Source: Rhodoluna sp. (GTDB lineage Bacteria; Actinomycetota; Actinomycetes; Actinomycetales; Microbacteriaceae). Taken from it: a DNA stretch of 5,658 bases. The stretch lies in assembly GCA_023260375.1 (NCBI GenBank), contig JALQVK010000120.1, forward strand, positions 1 to 5,658. The letters run 5' to 3'. The notes under the pieces were generated by a model that searched no databases, was not told where the DNA came from, and saw only the letters and a list, made by a program, of their open reading frames with translations. Each line of letters starts with the position of its first letter. The first letter of the stretch is position 1. A program made the position numbers and the translations under genes. Shown here piece after piece: positions 1 through 5,357 of this stretch.

Positions 1-628
1 TGACTATGCCAAGACCGGCCTAGCCGAGGGCGACAAGGACTGGAAGCCAGAAGGTAACGTTGAGAAGGCTAAGGCCCTCATGGACGAAGCCAAGACTGCA
101 TGTCCAGAGCTTTACGCTCGTGCCACCGACCCAGCTCGAGGCATCACCTATGACACCCGCGACACCGAAGTTGCTAAGAAGGCTGCTGCCATCTGGATCG
201 CTGCTTTGGCTCGCGTAGGTATCACCATCAAGTTCAACTTCATCGAGTCTGGAAAGTACTACGCAGTAGTACTAGACGCAACCAAGCAGGGCGACCTTTC
301 GGCTGCCGGTTGGGCTCCAGACTGGGCTAACGCTTCAACGGTTATCCCTGAGTTGTTCACCGCCGAAGGTGGATTCCCAATGTCACAAAACTGGGATGAC
401 GCCGCTTACCCAGCCTTCAAGGAGCGCGTAGTTGCGAACCTTTCAGAGGCTGACCGTGTAAAGCAGGGTAAGGAATGGGCTGCACTAAACCAGTACGCAA
501 TGGAACAGCAGTGGATTATTCCAGGCGTATTCTCGAAGACTCAGGAAATCTGGGGTTCGAAGATTGGTGGAGCGTTCTTCTGGGAGCCACAAGGTTCACT
601 ATCATTCGGTGACCTTTACACCAAGTAA
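1..628 (+). CDS. Peptide-type ABC transporter substrate-binding protein, family 5, C-terminal part (5' end outside window)
   Basis: The frame is open from base 2 to the TAA at 626-628 and gives the last 208 residues; family members are usually 500-600 residues, so more than half lies to the left. The stretch GWAPDWANASTVIPELF matches the place where family 5 (Dpp/Opp) binding proteins have their 'GW..D..DP......F' segment, and the W-rich end (WEPQGSLSFGDLYTK) is typical of these C-termini. The protein would bind peptides or a similar solute outside the membrane and deliver it to the permease encoded next. The lipoprotein signal expected in an actinobacterium cannot be checked here. All 17 lysines are AAG, as in rpsB at the other end of the window, whereas the permease uses AAA for 6 of 9; this suggests very high expression. 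The substrate is not determined: peptides are the default, but nickel or sugar-type members of the family cannot be excluded. Confidence 0.9.
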   Translation, partial: DYAKTGLAEGDKDWKPEGNVEKAKALMDEAKTACPELYARATDPARGITYDTRDTEVAKKAAAIWIAALARVGITIKFNFIESGKYYAVVLDATKQGDLSAAGWAPDWANASTVIPELFTAEGGFPMSQNWDDAAYPAFKERVVANLSEADRVKQGKEWAALNQYAMEQQWIIPGVFSKTQEIWGSKIGGAFFWEPQGSLSFGDLYTK

Positions 629-643
629 CAACTGATTGATTGT

Positions 644-679
644 TCCGTGGTGCTGGAGCGAAAGTTTCAGCACCACGGG
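644..679 (+). promoter_or_regulatory. Long intergenic hairpin with GAAA tetraloop between binding-protein and permease genes
   Basis: CCGTGGTGCTG at 645-655 is perfectly complementary to CAGCACCACGG at 668-678. The stem continues inward through G-U, A-U, G-U and C-G pairs to a GAAA (GNRA) loop at 660-663, giving about 15 pairs; 644/679 could add a G-U pair. No T-run follows (the next bases are GCATTC), so it does not look like a full intrinsic terminator. Its position just after a binding-protein stop codon fits a 3'-end stabiliser or partial terminator/processing site that leaves the upstream mRNA segment more abundant than the downstream one. The structure is seen directly; the function is inferred. 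Confidence 0.8.
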
Positions 680-714
680 CATTCATCAAATCACAACATT
701 TTTGAAAGGTAATG

Positions 715-1719
715 ATGAGCGGTATTTGGGCTTACGTCACACGCAGATTGGGCTTAACGCTGATCATTCTGCTTGCGGTCAGCTTCGCCGTTTACGTAAT
801 CTTTTCTCTTCTTCCTTATGACCCAGCCGCACTGACTTGCGGTAAAAACTGCAACGACCCTGGCATTATCGAAGCCAACCGCGTTCGACTCGGGTACGAC
901 AAACCGTTCTGGGAACAGTATTGGTTGTTCCTTTCCGGACTATTCGTTGGCAGAAGTTTCGGTACCGGAGCTGCAGCAATTTTCTGTCCAGCGCCTTCTT
1001 TTGGTTACTCGTTCCAGCAACACGGTTGTGTCACCAACCTTCTTGTTGATGCACTTCCAGTAACCATTTACCTAGCGGTTGGTGCACTCATTCTTTGGCT
1101 CATCGTGGGTGTTGGTCTCGGTATTATTTCGGCCAAGTTCCGCGGCAAAATTTGGGACACCCTTTCAACCGCTTTTGTTTTGATTGGAACTTCGCTTCCT
1201 ACCTTCCTAACCGGTTTGATGCTGATCATCTTCTTGGTGATCAAGTTGGACGGATCGCCGTTCCCTTCCGACGGATACACCGCACCCGAGGAAGACTTTG
1301 GACAATTCTTATTGAGTATGGTTCTGCCGTGGGTAACCTTGGCATTCGCATTTGCGGCAATCTACACCCGATTTGTTCGCAGCCAAATTCTTGAGATTTC
1401 GACGGAAGATTACATTCGCACCGCCAAAGCCAAAGGCCTCAGCGATGGCCGAATCTTGGGCAAGCACACATTACGCGCGGCATTGGCGCCGATTGTCACC
1501 ATGGCGGGTCTCGATTTTGCTGGCTTGCTCGGTGGAGCAATTCTTACCGAGGCGGTTTTTAACCTTCCAGGAATGGGCAGGCTGTCTCTCAAAGCCGTTG
1601 TCGATATTGATCTTCCGGTAATTGTTGCGACAACGATTTTGGCAGCTGCCATCGTGGTGGTTATGAACATGATTCTCGACATCGCCTATGCCTTTATTGA
1701 CCCGAGAGTGAGGGTCTAA
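715..1719 (+). CDS. DppB/OppB-type ABC transporter permease
   Basis: This is one of the two inner-membrane subunits expected for the peptide importer. Counting from the ATG at 715 (334 aa), hydrophobic segments lie near residues 12-33, 113-138, 149-175, 201-219, 255-277 and 299-327, giving the usual six helices. The cytoplasmic EAA loop that docks on the ATPases is clear at about 231-260 (EDYIRTAKAKGL...LGKHTLRAALAP), and the C-terminus DIAYAFIDPRVRV is typical of DppB. There are two adjacent ATGs (712 and 715). GAAAGG at 704-709 lies 2 bases from the first and 5 from the second, so 715 is preferred. The external loop between helices 1 and 2 is long and holds four cysteines (C42, C46, C91, C105). 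The stop overlaps the next start as TAATG. A partner DppC-type permease is not in the window. Confidence 0.93.
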   Translation: MSGIWAYVTRRLGLTLIILLAVSFAVYVIFSLLPYDPAALTCGKNCNDPGIIEANRVRLGYDKPFWEQYWLFLSGLFVGRSFGTGAAAIFCPAPSFGYSFQQHGCVTNLLVDALPVTIYLAVGALILWLIVGVGLGIISAKFRGKIWDTLSTAFVLIGTSLPTFLTGLMLIIFLVIKLDGSPFPSDGYTAPEEDFGQFLLSMVLPWVTLAFAFAAIYTRFVRSQILEISTEDYIRTAKAKGLSDGRILGKHTLRAALAPIVTMAGLDFAGLLGGAILTEAVFNLPGMGRLSLKAVVDIDLPVIVATTILAAAIVVVMNMILDIAYAFIDPRVRV

Positions 1720-2720
1720 TGACTTTGTTGCAGGTTCGAGACCTTCGGGTTGAATTCAAAACCCCAGACGGTTTGGTGAAAGCCGTTGCCGGTGTGAGTT
1801 TTGATTTGAAAGCCGGCGAGACGGTCGCTATCGTGGGCGAATCTGGTTCCGGAAAGTCGGTCACCAATCTTGCCTATATGGGCCTGTTACCGAGCTCTAA
1901 AACCAACATAACTGGTTCGGTCCTTCTGGAAACCGATAAAGGTGTGGTTGAACTGATTGGCATGGATAACGACGGTCTTCGCAAAGTTCGCGGCCAAGAC
2001 ATTGCCATGATTTTCCAAGACCCGATGTCGGCTCTGCACCCGTATTACACGATTGGTGATCAGCTGATTGAAGCCCATCAAGTGCACAATGACGTCGACA
2101 AATCCGTGAGCCGCGACCGTGCAATCGAACTACTGTCGTTGGTTGGCGTGGCCGACCCGGCAGAGCGGCTAAAAGCCTATCCACATCAATTTTCCGGCGG
2201 TATGCGTCAACGCGTCATGATTGCCATGGCTTTGATGAACAACCCTAAGGTTTTGATTGCCGATGAGCCGACCACCGCTTTGGACGTAACGGTTCAGGCG
2301 CAAATTTTGAAGCTCCTTCGAGACCTTCAAGCACGTTTCGGCATGGCGGTTATCTTAATTACCCATGACCTCGGAGTGGTAGCTGGGGCAGCCGATCGCG
2401 TTAATGTGATGTATGGCGGTCGATTGGTGGAGAGCACGGGCGTGAATGAACTTTATGCCAACCCGATGATGCCTTACACGGTTGGTTTGCTCGACTCCAT
2501 TCCTCGCATGGATCAAGGGCACGGCAAGCGTCTTCGCGCAATTCCTGGGCAGCCACCATCACTCATCAAACTCGGAGAAGGCTGCGCCTTTGCCGCACGC
2601 TGTGAACGCAAGAAGGAACTTCCAGAAGGAACCTGTGAAACGTCGCCGGAGCTAAGAGAAGTTAAGGCTGGGCACCTTGTGCGATGCCACCTTTACGAAA
2701 ATAAGGGAGTCGCCAAGTGA
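1719..2720 (+). CDS. DppD/OppD-type ABC transporter ATP-binding protein
   Basis: This is one of the two ATPase subunits that power peptide uptake at the inner face of the membrane (333 aa, normal length). Visible motifs are Walker A GESGSGKS at 40-47, Q-loop Q100, signature SGGMRQ at 159-164, Walker B ending in D182-E183, D-loop ALD at 187-189 and switch histidine H216. The C-terminal oligopeptide/dipeptide extension follows (PYTVGLLDSIP... and IPGQPPSL). It ends with four cysteines, C289, C295, C306 and C323, in the arrangement reported to hold an iron-sulfur cluster in some Dpp ATPases. M in place of Q in the signature is common in the DppD type. The ATG shares one base with the permease stop, and AGGG at 1711-1714 is the likely ribosome binding site; the stop overlaps the next gene by four bases. 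Confidence 0.95.
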   Translation: MTLLQVRDLRVEFKTPDGLVKAVAGVSFDLKAGETVAIVGESGSGKSVTNLAYMGLLPSSKTNITGSVLLETDKGVVELIGMDNDGLRKVRGQDIAMIFQDPMSALHPYYTIGDQLIEAHQVHNDVDKSVSRDRAIELLSLVGVADPAERLKAYPHQFSGGMRQRVMIAMALMNNPKVLIADEPTTALDVTVQAQILKLLRDLQARFGMAVILITHDLGVVAGAADRVNVMYGGRLVESTGVNELYANPMMPYTVGLLDSIPRMDQGHGKRLRAIPGQPPSLIKLGEGCAFAARCERKKELPEGTCETSPELREVKAGHLVRCHLYENKGVAK

Positions 2721-3691
2721 ACGCGCCGCTACTCGAAGTAACCAACCTGGAAAAGTTCTTCCCAGTGGCTGGTGCCGGAATTTTCTCTCGCGAGCGTGGG
2801 GTCAATAAGGCCGTGAACGGTTTGAGTTTTACTCTGAACGCTGGAGAAACCCTTGGTTTGGTAGGTGAATCCGGTTGCGGAAAGTCAACTGCTGGCCGAA
2901 CCATTTTGAAACTCTACGATCCAACTTCTGGCTCAATCAAGTTTGAGGGAGAAGAGATTTCGGGCTACTCGAATTCTCAAATGAAACCACTGCGAACCAA
3001 AATGCAGATGATTTTTCAAGACCCGCAGTCATCTCTGAACCCTCGACAATCGGTTGGTGCAATTATTGGTGCATCCTATGAGGTTCACGGCATCAAGCCA
3101 CAGCAGGGCGTGAAGAAAGCCGTTCAAGAACTTTTGGAGCGGGTTGGTCTCAATGCTGAGCACTACGACCGCTATCCGCACGAATTCTCAGGAGGTCAGC
3201 GTCAGCGAATCGGCATTGCTCGCGCTCTTGCCTTAAATCCGAAGTTCATAGTCTGCGACGAACCGGTTTCTGCTTTGGATGTTTCGATTCAAGCTCAGGT
3301 TGTGAACCTACTTAGTGACATTCGTGATGAGTTCGGCATGTCATATCTTTTCATCGCACACGACCTTTCGGTTGTTCAGCATATTTCTGACCGCGTTGGC
3401 GTTATGTATCTGGGCAAAATCATGGAAATAGCTCCAACCGATTCGATTTACTCAACGCCTCACCACCCTTATACCAAGGCACTGCTGTCGGCAGTTCCAA
3501 TTCCCGACCCTCAGTTGGAGCGTAAGCGCGAGCAAATCGTTTTGACCGGAGAGTTACCTAGCCCTATGAAGCCTCCGAGTGGCTGTGTATTCAGCACCCG
3601 TTGTTGGAAAGCAACCACCAAGTGCTTCGAGGTTGAACCGTTACTTCAGAAGGTTGGCAAAGCCGAAGTTGCCTGCCATTTCCCTGAATAA
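2717..3691 (+). CDS. DppF/OppF-type ABC transporter ATP-binding protein
   Basis: This is the second ATPase subunit, expected to pair with the preceding one as a heterodimer (324 aa, normal length). Motifs are Walker A GESGCGKS at 50-57, Q-loop Q101, signature SGGQRQR at 158-164, Walker B ending in D181-E182, D-loop ALD at 186-188 and switch histidine H215. The 'FFPV......VNKAVNGLSF' opening and the PYTKALLSAVP segment are typical of DppF. The C-terminal extension again carries four cysteines, C290, C296, C303 and C320. The start is GTG at 2717 within a GTGA overlap with the upstream stop, supported by AAGGGAG at 2703-2709, seven bases away. No T-run terminator follows; only 16 bases separate it from the recombinase gene, so read-through is possible. 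Confidence 0.95.
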   Translation: MNAPLLEVTNLEKFFPVAGAGIFSRERGVNKAVNGLSFTLNAGETLGLVGESGCGKSTAGRTILKLYDPTSGSIKFEGEEISGYSNSQMKPLRTKMQMIFQDPQSSLNPRQSVGAIIGASYEVHGIKPQQGVKKAVQELLERVGLNAEHYDRYPHEFSGGQRQRIGIARALALNPKFIVCDEPVSALDVSIQAQVVNLLSDIRDEFGMSYLFIAHDLSVVQHISDRVGVMYLGKIMEIAPTDSIYSTPHHPYTKALLSAVPIPDPQLERKREQIVLTGELPSPMKPPSGCVFSTRCWKATTKCFEVEPLLQKVGKAEVACHFPE

Positions 3692-3707
3692 GTCTTAGCC
3701 TGTTTAG
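3673..3707 (+). promoter_or_regulatory. Candidate sigma-A promoter for leaderless recombinase mRNA
   Basis: CTGCCA at 3673-3678 (4 of 6 to TTGACA), a 17-base spacer and TAGCCT at 3696-3701 (TANNNT, the actinobacterial -10 pattern) are followed by six bases and then the GTG at 3708. Transcription would begin at or beside the first base of the start codon. No Shine-Dalgarno sequence sits at a workable distance, which agrees with leaderless translation. The promoter would lie across the end of the upstream ATPase gene. It is a match by eye only. Confidence 0.4.
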
Positions 3708-4616
3708 GTGCTAGCAAGTTACGCATCGGCGTTAGAGCGTTATCGCACCAACCTTTCGGCTGGTCGCGGGTACTCTGAGCACACCATCAAGGGTTATCTC
3801 ACCGATTTGGCCGACTTGGCCGACTTTTTAGAGGTTCAGGGAATGCCTTCGCCTTCCGAAATTGATCTTGAGTCACTTCGTGCCTGGCTTTATACGCTTA
3901 GCGAGCGCGGATTAGCGAAGTCTTCAATGGCTCGTAAAACCGCGGCTGTTCGTTCCTTCACCGCTTGGATGTTTGAACAGGGGGAGCTTTCGAGTGATCC
4001 TGGATTGCGGCTTCGAACTCCCAAAGCCAATAAATCGCTGCCAAAGGTTGCTACTCGTGAGGCAATGGCTGAAATCTTTGACGTGCTTGAGGCGTCTGTT
4101 TTATCTGGAGAGCCAACCGCGTTCAGAGACTTGCTCGTAGTCGAGCTTCTTTATGCGACCGGGGCGCGCGTCAGTGAAATTGCTGGACTCAATCTTTCCG
4201 ACATCGACGACAATCGCAGACTTATACGTGTTGTCGGTAAAGGAAATAAACAGAGAATGATTCCCTACGGACTACCAGCGGAGGCCGCACTAAAGGCTTG
4301 GTTGGAGCAGGGGCGCCCCAAATTAGTGTCACCACAGACATCTTTTGAGTTACTTATCAATTCACAGGGAAAACGCCTGGGTACCAGGCAGATCTATGAA
4401 GTTGTTGCTAAAGCGCTCGCTGGCACTGCTATTGGTTCTGCTGGCCCGCACGCATTACGTCACACTGCGGCAACACACCTTTTGGATGGGGGAGCCGACC
4501 TCAGGGCGGTTCAGGAGTTACTGGGCCATGCCAGTCTTGGGACCACGCAGATCTACACTCATGTCAGCATTGAGCGTTTGAAGGAAGGTTACAATTCAGC
4601 CCATCCCAGGGCTTAA
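3708..4616 (+). CDS. xerC: XerC/XerD-type tyrosine recombinase
   Basis: This is a site-specific recombinase, most likely one of the pair that resolves chromosome dimers at dif during division. It has 302 residues, the usual Xer length. The N-terminal SAM-like DNA-binding domain spans about 1-98 and the catalytic domain about 115-302. All catalytic residues are present: R154 (TGARVSE), K178 (VVGKGNKQR), H248 and R251 (HALRHTAATHLL), H274 (LLGHASLGTT) and nucleophile Y283 (QIYTHV). An in-frame TAG at 3705-3707 lies directly before the GTG and the next ATG is about 45 codons in, so GTG 3708 is the only sensible start. No mobile-element genes or repeats surround it, which favours a housekeeping Xer over a phage or integron integrase. 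XerC rather than XerD is chosen because the actinobacterial XerC gene often lies near rpsB; the sequence alone does not settle it. Its last 17 codons overlap the minus-strand M23 gene. Confidence 0.9.
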   Translation: MLASYASALERYRTNLSAGRGYSEHTIKGYLTDLADLADFLEVQGMPSPSEIDLESLRAWLYTLSERGLAKSSMARKTAAVRSFTAWMFEQGELSSDPGLRLRTPKANKSLPKVATREAMAEIFDVLEASVLSGEPTAFRDLLVVELLYATGARVSEIAGLNLSDIDDNRRLIRVVGKGNKQRMIPYGLPAEAALKAWLEQGRPKLVSPQTSFELLINSQGKRLGTRQIYEVVAKALAGTAIGSAGPHALRHTAATHLLDGGADLRAVQELLGHASLGTTQIYTHVSIERLKEGYNSAHPRA

Positions 4617-5112
4617 GTCGGCTGGGAGACAGCCCACCAATCTTGACCAAGGGCGATAGGTAACCATTGGTGTTTCTGAGAGAAAAGTGCAGGCAGAGCC
4701 TAACCCCGCAGTGTGATGTGTAAGTGGGACTTGTACAAACCGAGCCGATGGTAGTTCCCACATCAACAGAGGTATTGGCATGAAGAGATGCGCAAACCGG
4801 CTCGTAGGAGCTGATTAGACCGTTTTCGTGGTGAATACTCAGTACCGAACGGTTCACCACGAATCCGATAAATGAAACGATGCCAGAGTGGGTAGCATAA
4901 ATCGGTTGCCCATCGGATACCAGATAATCGACCCCACGGTGCCCGGACGACCAATCGGCGCTTGGCTGGCGAAATTCATTTACTAGCATCGGATGATCAA
5001 GGGGTGTTCTCCAGCTTTGCGAAGCGCTCGCGGGAAACGGTTTAGCCGAAAAAGTAAGCATCAAGGCTGATGCAATCAGCAACAAGGTCAAGGTCACGTG
5101 GTTTGGCTTCAT
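4564..5112 (-). CDS. Secreted M23-family (LytM-like) peptidase, actinobacterial Cys-x-His variant
   Basis: This is a small exported cell-wall protein of 182 residues. A signal peptide is clear: MKPNH, a hydrophobic core at about 6-21, and a likely AxA cleavage site after ASA at residue 30. The mature part is a single M23 domain with zinc ligands H58 and D62 (GHRGVDY) and H142 (LHFSLR). The position that is His in the classic HxH motif is C140 (CLHF), and the usual 'YGHL' segment reads YEPV (103-106), so both canonical catalytic histidines are absent. From memory, related actinobacterial proteins beside rpsB share the 'YEPV ... HC...CLHW' style, so it may be a conserved non-classical member. 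It may be a weak hydrolase, or a zinc-dependent peptidoglycan binder or hydrolase activator. Cysteines at 107, 126, 135, 140, 174 and 182 could form disulfides after export. GGGAA stands too close to the ATG for a good ribosome binding site. The gene is convergent with the recombinase (53-base overlap) and divergent from rpsB. Confidence 0.85.
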   Translation of the reverse strand: MKPNHVTLTLLLIASALMLTFSAKPFPASASQSWRTPLDHPMLVNEFRQPSADWSSGHRGVDYLVSDGQPIYATHSGIVSFIGFVVNRSVLSIHHENGLISSYEPVCASLHANTSVDVGTTIGSVCTSPTYTSHCGVRLCLHFSLRNTNGYLSPLVKIGGLSPSRLKPWDGLNCNLPSNAQC

Positions 5113-5164
5113 TTCCCAATAATCAAATGTTTCGGAATCATTCGTCCTAGTTCCTTAAAATCTG

Positions 5165-5194
5165 TGGAAAACCCTGCATTCGGGCTGGTAGGCT
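5165..5194 (+). promoter_or_regulatory. rpsB: Candidate upstream promoter of rpsB
   Basis: TGGAAA at 5165-5170 (4 of 6 to TTGACA), an 18-base spacer and TAGGCT at 5189-5194 (TANNNT type) predict a start near 5201 and a leader of about 157 bases. The -10 element straddles a perfect 8-base tandem repeat, GGCTGGTA at 5183-5190 and 5191-5198. A match by eye, typical of actinobacterial promoters in the -10 but weak in the -35. Confidence 0.35.
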
Positions 5195-5215
5195 GGTATC
5201 AGCAACGTTTAGGCG

Positions 5216-5244
5216 TTGACTTCGCGTGTCGAACCTCATCGAAT
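5216..5244 (+). promoter_or_regulatory. rpsB: Candidate downstream promoter of rpsB
   Basis: TTGACT at 5216-5221 (5 of 6 to the -35 consensus), a 17-base spacer and TCGAAT at 5239-5244 predict a start near 5251 and a leader of about 107 bases. The -35 is good, but the -10 lacks the nearly invariant A at its second position. Both this and the upstream candidate may be used; ribosomal protein genes often have tandem promoters. Confidence 0.3.
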
Positions 5245-5251
5245 AACCACT

Positions 5252-5275
5252 CGGTCCAGCTTGCTGGTCGTTTTT
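5252..5275 (+). terminator. Attenuator-like hairpin with T-run inside the rpsB leader
   Basis: C5252-G5270, G5253-C5269 and G5254-U5268 pair, U5255 bulges, and CCAG (5256-5259) pairs with CTGG (5264-5267) around a CTTG loop. TTTTT at 5271-5275 follows directly. This has the form of a short intrinsic terminator, but lies 82 bases before the rpsB start, so it would act as a partial terminator or pause site. The seven-pair stem is weak, so efficiency is doubtful. Confidence 0.35.
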
Positions 5276-5357
5276 GATGCGACACCAGGTGTGACCGGCA
5301 ACCGCCGGAAGCAATTAACTGAGTGGCACATTCGTGTGCCGAAAAGGAGAAACTGCC

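Larger units (their letters stand above)
5201..5357 (+). promoter_or_regulatory. rpsB: Structured 5' leader of rpsB, possible autoregulatory RNA
   Basis: Small perfect hairpins follow one another: CAACG/CGTTG (5203-5207 with 5214-5218), the stem at 5252-5270, CCGGC/GCCGG with an AACC loop (5295-5308), and GGCACA-TTCG-TGTGCC (5325-5340), which ends five bases before the GG of the Shine-Dalgarno AAGGAG (5344-5349). GTGTCG (5226-5231) can also pair with CGACAC (5280-5285), which excludes a local ACAC/GTGT hairpin at 5282-5292. In E. coli the rpsB leader (Rfam t44) mediates repression by S2; an equivalent role here is inference. Confidence 0.4.

Noticed and set aside
636..821. Plus-strand open frame of 61 codons overlapping the hairpin and the start of the permease gene
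   Set aside because: It runs through the intergenic hairpin and out of frame over the clear permease start, has no family features and no good ribosome binding site.
3692..3707. Terminator after the transporter operon
   Set aside because: Only 16 bases separate the genes and no stem or T-run is visible.
3807..3824. Tandem 9-base repeat TTGGCCGAC in the recombinase gene
   Set aside because: It encodes LAD-LAD in a helix whose length matches ordinary Xer proteins, so it looks like chance or codon reuse, not an expansion.
4345..4581. Alternative-frame open reading frames inside the recombinase and M23 genes
   Set aside because: They lie wholly within genes with complete catalytic motifs and show no independent support.
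3708..4616. Possibility that the tyrosine recombinase is a phage or integron integrase marking a mobile element
   Set aside because: Length and motifs are those of housekeeping Xer proteins; no tRNA, attachment-site repeats or phage genes are nearby, and it lies beside rpsB.
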